Part shown: positions 1 to 5,223 of the stretch, in pieces
Numbering within the stretch: position 1 is the stretch's first letter
How the letters are laid out: every line of letters begins with the position of its first letter
DNA from: Planktothrix sp. UBA8402
GTDB lineage: Bacteria > Cyanobacteriota > Cyanobacteriia > Cyanobacteriales > Microcoleaceae
DNA: 7,316 bases
NCBI GenBank assembly: GCA_003456035.1
Contig: DMPJ01000382.1
Coordinates: 1-7,316 of the forward strand
Direction of reading: 5' to 3'
The notes under the pieces: generated by a model
Seen by the model: the letters and a program-made list of their open reading frames with translations, nothing else
Database searches by the model: none
What the model was told of the DNA's origin: nothing
Position numbers and translations under genes: made by a program

Positions 1-24
1 GAATAGGGAATGGGGAATAGGGAA
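1..24. repeat. Heptanucleotide short tandem repeat (GAATAGG type)
   Basis: The window opens with three 7-bp units, GAATAGG, GAATGGG and GAATAGG, followed by a partial GAAG. Purine-rich heptamer repeats of this kind are common between genes in filamentous cyanobacteria. The array may continue beyond the left edge, so its full length is unknown. I see no gene between it and rpsF. Confidence 0.55.
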
Positions 25-115
25 GAAAAAACTTTATCCTGTGGGTTTGAGTATCCGTTGATGTCCTAATCGTGGGTCGCGCGACTACTATTAACCTGAA
101 TTGTCACCCCAAACC

Positions 116-124
116 TGATACAAT
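116..124 (+). promoter_or_regulatory. Extended -10 promoter for rpsF
   Basis: TGATACAAT combines the extended -10 TGn with a TACAAT hexamer (five of six matches to TATAAT). A good -35 at 17-bp spacing is absent: CTGAAT at 96-101 is weak, and TTGTCA at 101-106 is only 12 bp away. Transcription would start near 129-131, giving a leader of about 50 nt. A perfect 10-bp palindrome, GTCGCGCGAC (76-85), lies about 45-55 bp upstream of that start and could be an operator, though this is only a guess. Confidence 0.5.
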
Positions 125-130
125 AAAAGA

Positions 131-171
131 TCCTTGCTTCTGAATCCAGAAGCCCCGTTGTCCACAAGGAG
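131..171 (+). promoter_or_regulatory. Structured rpsF mRNA leader, candidate S6:S18 autoregulatory element
   Basis: TCCTTG (131-136) is the exact complement of CAAGGA (165-170), which contains most of the AAGGAG Shine-Dalgarno (166-171). Stacked directly inside it, CTTCTG (137-142) pairs with CAGAAG (147-152) around an AATC loop. The 3' side leaves a 12-nt unpaired stretch (153-164) containing CCG at 155-157. Published S6:S18 leaders of rpsF have this logic: a helix over the ribosome binding site plus a CCG that mimics the 16S rRNA site bound by the S6:S18 dimer. The pairing is seen directly. Assignment to that family is my inference, without a covariance-model search. The predicted transcription start lies very near base 131, so the outer helix would sit at the extreme 5' end of the mRNA. 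Confidence 0.6.
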
Positions 172-180
172 AATCACAGC

Positions 181-534
181 ATGAAGCCTTTTATTTACGA
201 AACGATGTATATTCTGCGCCCTGACCTCAACGATGAGCAAGTTGGGCAGTCTATTGGCAAATACGAAACCATCCTCAAAGACCAAGGCGGACAGAATATC
301 AAAATTCAAAATCGGGGTAAACGACGTCTGGCCTATGATATTGACAAGCATCGGGAAGGAGTTTACGTCCAGATGAATTATGAAGGCCCTGGAGCTCAGA
401 TTGCTATATTGGAAAGAGCTATGCGAATTAGCGATGAAGTAATTCGTTATCTGACTATCAAGGAAGAAGTAACGATAGAACCCGTCGAAGCCACGACAGA
501 AGAACCGGAACCCGAATCTCAAGAGGCTGAATAA
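181..534 (+). CDS. rpsF: 30S ribosomal protein S6
   Basis: Encodes a 117-residue small-subunit ribosomal protein that binds 16S rRNA in the platform together with S18. The S6 fold is recognisable from the N-terminal [11 protein letters not shown] strand (residues 6-16), the central GKRRLAYDI segment (46-54), the GVYVQMNY strand (60-67), and a late helix and strand ending [10 protein letters not shown] (87-96). The start is ATG with AAGGAG nine bases upstream. Residues 95-117 form a strongly acidic Glu/Pro/Thr tail beyond the core; acidic S6 tails are known, and in E. coli the tail is extended by glutamylation. The gene has its own promoter and a strong hairpin after the stop, so it looks monocistronic. 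The S18 gene is not in this window. An overlapping antisense frame (91-561) is a shadow. Confidence 0.97.
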   Translation: MKPFIYETMYILRPDLNDEQVGQSIGKYETILKDQGGQNIKIQNRGKRRLAYDIDKHREGVYVQMNYEGPGAQIAILERAMRISDEVIRYLTIKEEVTIEPVEATTEEPEPESQEAE

Positions 535-537
535 ATT

Positions 538-601
538 AAGAACGCAGTAGAGACCTTCCATAGAAATTCTCTACTGCGTTCTTCCTCTACTCTGTTTTTT
601 T
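538..601 (+). terminator. Hairpin terminator after rpsF
   Basis: A perfect 16-bp stem (538-553 with 568-583) encloses a 14-nt loop, beginning four bases after the rpsF stop. A run of seven T (595-601) follows, but 11 nt after the stem rather than directly. CTCTACT occurs again at 585-591 and could pair with the left arm in place of the upper stem, which would bring the helix close to the T run. It probably ends rpsF transcription and separates it from the coiled-coil gene; mRNA 3'-end protection is an alternative. Confidence 0.7.
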
Positions 602-606
602 CACTA

Positions 607-635
607 TTGCCGATTGGGAACAACAGAGATATTTT
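607..635 (+). promoter_or_regulatory. Possible promoter for the coiled-coil gene
   Basis: TTGCCG (607-612) and TATTTT (630-635) are separated by 17 bp; each matches four of six consensus positions. Transcription would begin near 642, about 38 nt before the GTG start. A promoter is expected here because the preceding hairpin should end rpsF transcription, but the match itself is weak. Confidence 0.3.
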
Positions 636-679
636 AGAAACAAATATACAGAATAAATTTATAGGAGCCGTTAGTCACC

Positions 680-1234
680 GTGAGCCTAGCCAAAAGTCAA
701 ACGCCACAGGAGTTACAAGCTGAAGTTACTCGTTTGAACGAGGAGCTACAAATGCGGGAGCAGTTGATTCAACAGTTATCCCAAGAACTATTCCGTTTGG
801 TAAAAGGAGACGCTAACTTATTACCCAGTCCGGAGGTTTCTGAACGTCATCAAGCACAAATGGTAGCCTTACGAGAACAACTGCAAGATATGGAGCAGCA
901 GGTTAAGTTTTATCAAGGACAAATTGCTGAACGAGATACGGAAACCTATCAACTCAGACAGTCGGTGGAGGAGTTAACAGACCGTTCTCGGATGTTGGAA
1001 CAGGTCGTCCAGGAGTTACCCGGAGTCTATCGTCAGAAGTTCTCAGAACGTCTGAACGAAGTTATGGAAAAAGTTGAATTACTTCAACGGGAAAATAAAC
1101 AACTTCATGCTGAATTACAAAGTGTCAGCTATCGTTTAGCGCAGAAAAGTCGCCGTCCCAGTGGCTTAGATTTACCTAGTTTTCAAAATCGAGGTGGAAA
1201 TTCTGTTGAGGTTCCTACCTTTGGTAATGCTTAA
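680..1234 (+). CDS. Coiled-coil protein of unknown function
   Basis: A 184-residue hydrophilic protein with no signal peptide, membrane segment or enzyme motif that I recognise. Heptad-like patterns rich in Leu, Glu and Gln run from about residue 8 to 42, break at a loop with GDANLLPSPE (43-52), and resume from about 54 to 153, so most of the protein should form long helices and probably oligomerise. The last 25 residues look disordered and carry two similar short motifs, LDLPSF (163-168) and VEVPTF (176-181), which could be docking peptides. The start is GTG at 680 with AGGAG 12 bases upstream, a rather long spacing; no better in-frame start precedes the coiled coil. It lies alone between two terminators. 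A structural or scaffolding role is conceivable, but function is unknown. Confidence 0.85.
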   Translation: MSLAKSQTPQELQAEVTRLNEELQMREQLIQQLSQELFRLVKGDANLLPSPEVSERHQAQMVALREQLQDMEQQVKFYQGQIAERDTETYQLRQSVEELTDRSRMLEQVVQELPGVYRQKFSERLNEVMEKVELLQRENKQLHAELQSVSYRLAQKSRRPSGLDLPSFQNRGGNSVEVPTFGNA

Positions 1235-1267
1235 TTGTTGATAGCTTAAAAATTATCCCCTATTCAA

Positions 1268-1314
1268 ATTTAAGAGGCTATTCCTAATCAAGAATAGCCT
1301 CTTAAATGTTTTTT
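1268..1314 (+). terminator. Intrinsic terminator after the coiled-coil gene
   Basis: A perfect 16-bp stem (1268-1283 with 1292-1307) with an 8-nt loop, CTAATCAA, is followed after one G by six T (1309-1314). This is a textbook Rho-independent terminator for the + strand gene. On the - strand only a short T stretch follows the stem, so it may stop readthrough from the convergent surface-protein gene less efficiently. I see no separate terminator for that gene in 1315-1394. Confidence 0.88.
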
Positions 1315-1394
1315 AATCATATCAATTGAAAGCATCAAAGTTGCACCCGAATTCACCTGATTTTGCTTCAACTATTAACTTCCGTTCTAATTTA

Positions 1395-2249
1395 TTAAGA
1401 TTGACGTTTGCTCAGTCGGCTACCACCGATTAAAGTTAAACCAACCAAAGCTAAACCAGCAATACTACCAGGTTCAGGAACAGAAAGAGCAACACCATCA
1501 TTGCCACATTCTAGGAACAGACTAGCCATATAGTCATAGTTGCCATCGGCGAGTCCTAAATTGGCTTTATTGAGGCTAAAACCAAAGGTTTCTGTTCCAC
1601 TAGCATCGAAGAATCCAAAGTTAAGTCCTTGACTATTTAAGGCGGCGGCGGACAAACTTTGAATATCACCTAATTTGGTCGCTCCCGAATCAATCACATT
1701 CAGAATTTTTCCTTCACCAAAATAATTGTAAGCATCTGCTTTTGTAGCAATGTCAGTACCTTGGGTGTTGGCTTGATTCCATCCAGCATCGTAATAATGT
1801 TTTAAGCTGCTGTGGCCGTAATTATCACCTGTAACACTTACACCTTTTACGTTACCATACAGCCCGGTTGTGGCAACGCCGGAGTCATTTGTTTCCGCAA
1901 AACGAACTCCAAATAATTTTTTTTGATTACTAGCAGTTGTAAAGTTTTTGCCCGTAAAGTTTAAGAATAAATCTCCCCAACCAATATTTTTATCGACTGC
2001 GTTATTGTGAGACACACCCGCCAGAGGTGTTCCACCTGTGAGGGCCACAAAAATCCTATCGCTGGTTTCTTTAATGGCAATTCCTTTAATATTATAGGCT
2101 TCACCGCCAGAGCCATCAGCAAAGGAATCAATTCCATAATTCCATCCATTGTGGAGTTGTCCAGCAACCGCCGGAAGACCGCTCACAGATATTAAGGAAA
2201 GACTGGCTACTGTCGTTCCGATTAATTTTTTCAGTGTTGAAGTTTTCAT
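1395..2249 (-). CDS. PEP-CTERM exosortase-dependent surface protein
   Basis: A 284-residue exported protein. It has a Sec signal peptide: basic KKL at 7-9, a hydrophobic stretch to about residue 25, and a likely cut after AVA at 27-29. The body (about 31-255) is rich in Gly, Asn, Tyr and Trp, and starts with a GWNYGIDSFADG segment (35-46). The C-terminus is a typical PEP-CTERM sorting signal: VPEPGS (257-262), a hydrophobic segment (about 263-276) and a basic end (SRLSKRQS). Exosortases recognise this signal and process proteins for the outer surface or exopolysaccharide. The body resembles cyanobacterial surface proteins annotated as the XDD3 exosortase-dependent family; this is recalled, not searched. 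A lone Cys248 in LECGNDG precedes the sorting signal. The ATG has AGGAG (2257-2261) seven bases upstream. No exosortase gene is nearby, which is usual. The ligand or role is unknown. Confidence 0.9.
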   Translation of the reverse strand: MKTSTLKKLIGTTVASLSLISVSGLPAVAGQLHNGWNYGIDSFADGSGGEAYNIKGIAIKETSDRIFVALTGGTPLAGVSHNNAVDKNIGWGDLFLNFTGKNFTTASNQKKLFGVRFAETNDSGVATTGLYGNVKGVSVTGDNYGHSSLKHYYDAGWNQANTQGTDIATKADAYNYFGEGKILNVIDSGATKLGDIQSLSAAALNSQGLNFGFFDASGTETFGFSLNKANLGLADGNYDYMASLFLECGNDGVALSVPEPGSIAGLALVGLTLIGGSRLSKRQS

Positions 2250-2300
2250 AAGTTTACTCCTGGGTGGTTCGGGTTTAATCTTTTTCCTTTCGATAAATAC

Positions 2301-2306
2301 ACTATA
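2301..2306 (-). promoter_or_regulatory. Possible -10 element for the PEP-CTERM gene
   Basis: Read on the - strand this is TATAGT (five of six to TATAAT), about 50 bp before the ATG, giving a start near 2294 and a leader of about 45 nt. No acceptable -35 lies at 16-18 bp, which would fit a promoter needing an activator. A direct repeat at 2347-2366 would then lie roughly 53-72 bp upstream of the start. Confidence 0.3.
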
Positions 2307-2346
2307 GTAGATTGGTGTTAAAGATATGATGTTGAAAACGCCAAAA

Positions 2347-2366
2347 TTTGTAAAGTCTTTGTAAAG
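2347..2366. promoter_or_regulatory. 9-bp direct repeat, possible operator in the divergent intergenic region
   Basis: TTTGTAAAG occurs twice (2347-2355 and 2358-2366) with two bases between, an 11-bp period, close to one helical turn. Each unit is itself nearly palindromic. Tandem half-sites with an 11-bp period are typical of OmpR/PhoB-family response regulators. The pair sits between the divergent surface-protein and MOSC genes, about 98 bp from one start codon and 74 bp from the other. The repeat is seen; the regulator is unknown. Confidence 0.35.
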
Positions 2367-2393
2367 GGGATGAAAGCCTTACTCCATAGTTTT

Positions 2394-2426
2394 TTTACTT
2401 TTAGTAACCTAATTAAAATATATAAA
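2394..2426 (+). promoter_or_regulatory. Possible promoter for the MOSC gene
   Basis: TTTACT (2394-2399) is followed by an AT-rich stretch with overlapping TATATA (2419-2424) and TATAAA (2421-2426). The spacing of 19-21 bp is longer than ideal. If the second -10 is used, transcription starts within about ten bases of the ATG at 2441, leaving an almost leaderless mRNA, which would fit the absence of a Shine-Dalgarno. Weak evidence. Confidence 0.25.
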
Positions 2427-2440
2427 ACCAAGCAAAAATC

Positions 2441-3283
2441 ATGAATCTGGTTGGACTATTTATTTATCCGATTAAATCCTGTGGCAAAATAGCCCTGAAC
2501 CAAGGGGATGTAACCCTTAAAGGGTTGGACTGGGATCGGGAGTTTATGTGGGTTGATCAATCTGGTCAATTTGTCACCCAGAGAACCTATCCTCAATTAG
2601 CAAAAATTAGAGTTCAACAGTTAGGGGAATTAATAGAATTATCCGTTGAGGATCAGGACGTTAAACCCTTTCAGTTGCAACCTATATTAATAGGAATTTC
2701 TAAACCTGTACAAGTTTGGAGAGATCAAACTATTGCAATTGATCAAGGGGATGAAGTTGCTAATTGGTTACAAAAGGCTTTAAAAATAGATCATCAATTC
2801 CAGTTTCGATTAGTGCGACAATCTCCTAATTTTATTCGACCCGTTGATCCGAATTATGCTGTTAATATTAATAATCAGGTGAGTTTTGCCGATGGTTATC
2901 CTTGTTTATTAACTAATACTGCTTCTTTAGCCGAATTAAACCGAAAACTCACAGAAACCTATCCCATATCATCACCAGAAATCCCGATGAATAGATTTAG
3001 ACCTAATCTGGTGATTGATCCAGATCAACCTTTTATTGAAGATGAATGGAAAGTCATTTTAATTGGAGAGGTTTATTTTGATTTAGTGAAACCCTGTAGT
3101 CGCTGTATTGTAACAACAACAGATCAAAATATTGGGGAACGTAACCCATTAAAAGAACCTTTAAAAACCTTAGCCACCTTTAGAAAACAACCGGGTGGAA
3201 TCATGTTTGGTGTGAATATTATTCCTCGGAATACCGGGAAAATTCAGGTCGGAGATTCTGTTGAGGTCGTAGAAACCTATTAA
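2441..3283 (+). CDS. MOSC domain-containing protein (mARC/YcbX-like)
   Basis: A 280-residue protein of the molybdenum-cofactor sulfurase C-terminal (MOSC) superfamily. The N-terminal MOSC beta-barrel domain shows IYPIKSCGK (8-16), GLDWDREFMWVD (28-39) and TQRTYPQLAKI (46-56). The MOSC domain shows FADGYPCLLTN (149-159), RFRPNLVI (185-192), PCSRC (218-222) with TTTDQNIGE following, and MFGVNIIP (255-262). One cysteine of PCSRC, most likely Cys222, aligns with the residue that coordinates molybdenum in mARC proteins. Relatives reduce N-hydroxylated compounds. E. coli YcbX carries an extra C-terminal 2Fe-2S ferredoxin domain; this protein ends right after the MOSC domain, so electrons must come from a separate partner. 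No Shine-Dalgarno precedes the ATG. The substrate is unknown. It is divergent from the surface-protein gene and has no molybdopterin gene beside it. Confidence 0.9.
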   Translation: MNLVGLFIYPIKSCGKIALNQGDVTLKGLDWDREFMWVDQSGQFVTQRTYPQLAKIRVQQLGELIELSVEDQDVKPFQLQPILIGISKPVQVWRDQTIAIDQGDEVANWLQKALKIDHQFQFRLVRQSPNFIRPVDPNYAVNINNQVSFADGYPCLLTNTASLAELNRKLTETYPISSPEIPMNRFRPNLVIDPDQPFIEDEWKVILIGEVYFDLVKPCSRCIVTTTDQNIGERNPLKEPLKTLATFRKQPGGIMFGVNIIPRNTGKIQVGDSVEVVETY

Positions 3284-3383
3284 AAAGCGTTAAAGTGAAT
3301 TTTTGTTACAAGCGCGAGTTAGAATCACCGAGACTAATTTAATAGAAACTGCTAACCCCAGGTAACTTAACGCCCTATTCAAC

Positions 3384-3412
3384 TTGAAATTATGGAAAAA
3401 ATTGGGTAAAAT
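3384..3412 (+). promoter_or_regulatory. Sigma70-type promoter for radC
   Basis: TTGAAA (3384-3389) and TAAAAT (3407-3412) each match five of six consensus positions, at the ideal 17-bp spacing. Transcription should start near 3419, about 37 nt before the ATG at 3456. This would make radC independent of the MOSC gene, whose stop is 172 bp upstream with no clear terminator between them. Confidence 0.6.
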
Positions 3413-3419
3413 TTAATAC
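3406..3419. promoter_or_regulatory. NtcA-like palindrome over the radC promoter
   Basis: GTAAAATTTAATAC fits the GTA-N8-TAC consensus of the cyanobacterial nitrogen regulator NtcA exactly. It overlaps the predicted -10 and start of radC, a position for repression rather than the -41.5 position used for activation. The consensus is short and a match in several kb of AT-rich DNA can arise by chance, so this is a weak call. Confidence 0.25.
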
Positions 3420-3455
3420 CATAAATAAATATTGCGTTGGTGGGATGCAACCCAA

Positions 3456-4187
3456 ATGACCTATAGCCTCCGAATTGCTGATTTACCCAGTGATGAGCGT
3501 CCCCGGGAACGACTGATGGCCATTGGTTCCAGAAATTTAGCCACGGCTGAATTGATGGCAATTTTGTTAGGAACAGGTCAGGGAAAAGGAAAATTATCCG
3601 CCGTTGGTTTAGGACAATATATCTTAAATCAGTTAAGTCAACATCAACGAGATCCCTTAGCGGTATTGCGGGATATTGGGGTTCATGAATTAACTGAAAT
3701 TCATGGTATTGGGCCAGCGAAAGCCACCACAATTTTAGCAGCAGTTGAGTTAGGAAAACGGGTTTTCCAGTCCAAACCCGCAGATTTAGCCGTTATTGAG
3801 ACTCCCCAAGCCGCAGCAGACGCCTTAAGCCATGATTTGATGTGGCAACCCCAAGAACGCTTTGCGGTGTTGCTATTAGACGTTAAACACCGTCTATTGG
3901 GAACTCAAGTAATTACAATTGGAAGTGCAACGGAAACCATCGCCCATCCCCGGGATATTTTTCGAGAAGTGTTGAAAAGTGGAGCAACAAGGGTTATCGT
4001 TGCCCATAACCACCCATCGGGGAATGTCGAACCTAGTGCAGAAGATATTAATTTAACTCGTCAACTCTTGCAAGGAGCGCAATTTTTATCCATTCCTGTT
4101 TTAGATCATATTATTTTAGGAAATGGGGATCATCTGAGTTTAAGAACTACAACATCTTTATGGGAAGAATATCCCCAAACAGAATAA
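3456..4187 (+). CDS. radC: RadC family protein (JAB/MPN domain, UPF0758)
   Basis: A 243-residue RadC/YicR-family protein. The N-terminal part carries the family opening with [10 protein letters not shown] (11-20) and [11 protein letters not shown] (31-41), then a helix-hairpin-helix-like stretch HGIGPAKA (83-90). The C-terminal JAB/MPN domain holds HNHPSG (184-189) and a downstream Asp197, giving the H-x-H-x10-D metal pattern of JAMM proteases (His184, His186, Asp197), with Glu134 a possible acid. Despite the name, a role in DNA repair is not well supported experimentally; a metal-dependent hydrolase acting near DNA is the usual guess. I chose the ATG at 3456 because the family begins at [11 protein letters not shown]. 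An in-frame TTG at 3432 would add RWWDATQ, unlike the family, and would lie about 13 nt from the predicted transcription start. It is tail-to-tail with the Hpt gene, 14 bp apart. Confidence 0.95.
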   Translation: MTYSLRIADLPSDERPRERLMAIGSRNLATAELMAILLGTGQGKGKLSAVGLGQYILNQLSQHQRDPLAVLRDIGVHELTEIHGIGPAKATTILAAVELGKRVFQSKPADLAVIETPQAAADALSHDLMWQPQERFAVLLLDVKHRLLGTQVITIGSATETIAHPRDIFREVLKSGATRVIVAHNHPSGNVEPSAEDINLTRQLLQGAQFLSIPVLDHIILGNGDHLSLRTTTSLWEEYPQTE

Positions 4188-4201
4188 ATGAAAAGTCTCC
4201 T

Positions 4202-5191
4202 TTAGGATTTAACGTGCTTAATTAACAACTGAGCGATCGCTTGTAATTGCTGTTTATTAAAGGTTTTCAATAGAACTTTAACCACCTCTTTCGGATCAGC
4301 CGGAATTGTGATTTCTTGAGTCGCAGGTTTAGCTGCTGCTTTGGTTCCAGCCAAAGTTAATAAAGTTGCGCTAGGGGCAATTGTACTAGCTTTTCCCGCT
4401 TGTAATAATTCCGCTCCTTGCTTCAACTCATTAATAATCGGGTTAGCTAAAACTTTAAAAGAATTTTTAGGATTAGCGATCGCACCATGAGCCGTTTTAA
4501 CTAATACTTGCCAGGGTTCAATTCCCACCCCAATTTTTGTTAATCGAGCGCATAAACCCGCCAATTGTTTACGAGTTTCTGGAGATTCAGCTTGTTTTAA
4601 TCCCTGTAACATTGGTTTAAGAACCGTCATCACTTGATTAACTGCATTGGCAACCGCAGGCGTTGCTGTTGCTGTTGCTGTTGCTGTTGTAGCTGTTGGA
4701 GTAGCAGCTTTTGGAGTAGCAGCTTTTGGAGTTGCTGCGGCCACTTTACCACTCATCAAGTCTTTTAAGTTGTTTTCCAACTTATCATACAGAGGTAGAG
4801 AAGCCTGTAGAATTTTCTCCCCCATTTCTTCTGACAGTCCGGCTGGACTAGCAGCGCGATCAATTAGATTTTTCAACACTTCAAACCCCTTAGTATAAAG
4901 GGTTTGGGTTGTAGCATCAATTTTTAATGGCGTGTCTTTAACCAGCTTAAAACAATCTTCTAAGCGTTTAGATACCTTATTAATACTGGCAAGACTGGGC
5001 ATATTCTCCATCAACATCGCCGCCGCCCCCTTGATGGAGTGAGCAGCACGATAGATAGAAGCTACTTCTTCCCTGTCTTGGTCAGCCATAATTGCCGGGA
5101 GCTTTGTTACCCCCGTTTTCAGGGTTTCAAGACGCTCCCCAGCTTCTTCCATGAAGATAGCAAAGATCCTTTGGTCTTGGTTTGTTGGCAC
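4202..5191 (-). CDS. Orphan histidine-phosphotransfer (Hpt) domain protein
   Basis: A 329-residue cytoplasmic protein with an N-terminal Hpt four-helix domain (about 1-125). The phospho-acceptor motif is AAHSIKGAAAML (49-60), with His51 the likely site and Lys54-Gly55 in the usual place; Hpt domains relay phosphate between receiver domains in multistep signalling. A low-complexity Ala/Thr/Pro linker (about 151-180) follows, then a helical region (about 183-265) and a short C-terminal helical module (about 290-329); I recognise neither. No kinase ATPase, receiver or CheW domain is present, so it is not a CheA. I chose GTG at 5191 because a perfect AGGAGG lies six bases upstream (5198-5203). 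A longer frame from TTG at 5224 would translate that Shine-Dalgarno and part of a repeated sequence. No partner kinase or regulator is in the window. The gene contains both HIP1 sites. The pathway is unknown. Confidence 0.85.
   Translation of the reverse strand: MPTNQDQRIFAIFMEEAGERLETLKTGVTKLPAIMADQDREEVASIYRAAHSIKGAAAMLMENMPSLASINKVSKRLEDCFKLVKDTPLKIDATTQTLYTKGFEVLKNLIDRAASPAGLSEEMGEKILQASLPLYDKLENNLKDLMSGKVAAATPKAATPKAATPTATTATATATATPAVANAVNQVMTVLKPMLQGLKQAESPETRKQLAGLCARLTKIGVGIEPWQVLVKTAHGAIANPKNSFKVLANPIINELKQGAELLQAGKASTIAPSATLLTLAGTKAAAKPATQEITIPADPKEVVKVLLKTFNKQQLQAIAQLLIKHVKS
4233..4240. repeat. HIP1 octamer
   Basis: GCGATCGC, the highly iterated palindrome over-represented in many cyanobacterial genomes. 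It lies inside the 3' part of the Hpt gene and supports the cyanobacterial assignment. Confidence 0.9.
4476..4483. repeat. HIP1 octamer
   Basis: A second GCGATCGC inside the Hpt gene, 243 bp from the first. I noticed no other copy in the window. Confidence 0.9.
4662..4730. repeat. In-frame microsatellite encoding the Ala/Thr/Pro linker
   Basis: On the + strand, four GTTGCT hexamers plus a partial unit (4662-4690) are followed by two identical 15-bp units, GTAGCAGCTTTTGGA (4701-4715 and 4716-4730). Read on the - strand they encode the Thr-Ala run and the KAATP/KAATP repeats of the Hpt protein. Both unit lengths are multiples of three, so gain or loss of units keeps the frame and only changes linker length. 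Confidence 0.85.
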
Positions 5192-5197
5192 AACAGC

Positions 5198-5203
5198 CCT
5201 CCT
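5198..5203 (-). promoter_or_regulatory. Shine-Dalgarno deciding the Hpt start
   Basis: Perfect AGGAGG on the - strand, six bases before the GTG at 5191. This is the strongest ribosome-binding sequence in the window and is the main reason to begin the Hpt protein at GTG rather than at the upstream TTG. Confidence 0.8.
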
Positions 5204-5223
5204 ACACCCTTCATCAGTTATCA

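Noticed and set aside
91..561. 156-codon open frame on the - strand over rpsF
   Set aside because: It lies fully antisense to a clear ribosomal protein gene and its leader, its product is Phe/Leu-rich without motifs, and the + strand explains the coding constraint.
1315..1394. Separate terminator for the PEP-CTERM gene
   Set aside because: Only a weak, interrupted GAAAGC/GCTTC pairing is visible; the 1268-1314 stem is the only strong hairpin there.
1961..2195. Small frames on both strands inside the PEP-CTERM gene (1961-2167 -, 2007-2195 +)
   Set aside because: Alternative-frame shadows of the surface-protein gene; no ribosome-binding site or recognisable product.
3287..3373. GCGTTAA (3287-3293) and TTAACGC (3367-3373) as a terminator stem after the MOSC gene
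   Set aside because: The arms are 73 nt apart with no stable intervening fold and no following T run; probably chance.
3432..3455. TTG start giving an eight-residue extension of RadC
   Set aside because: The extension is unlike RadC N-termini, lies close to the predicted transcription start and has no good Shine-Dalgarno.
3434..3455. GTTGG...CCCAA pairing just before radC as a cyanobacterial GTTGGG-type repeat
   Set aside because: Only a few base pairs can form and no second copy is seen in the window.
3379..3732. 117-codon - strand frame over the radC 5' end
   Set aside because: Antisense to conserved radC sequence and across its promoter; no family resemblance.
4647..4898. + strand frame rich in Ala and Val opposite the Hpt linker
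   Set aside because: The product is only the reverse reading of the GTTGCT/GTAGCA repeat; the - strand has the Hpt domain.
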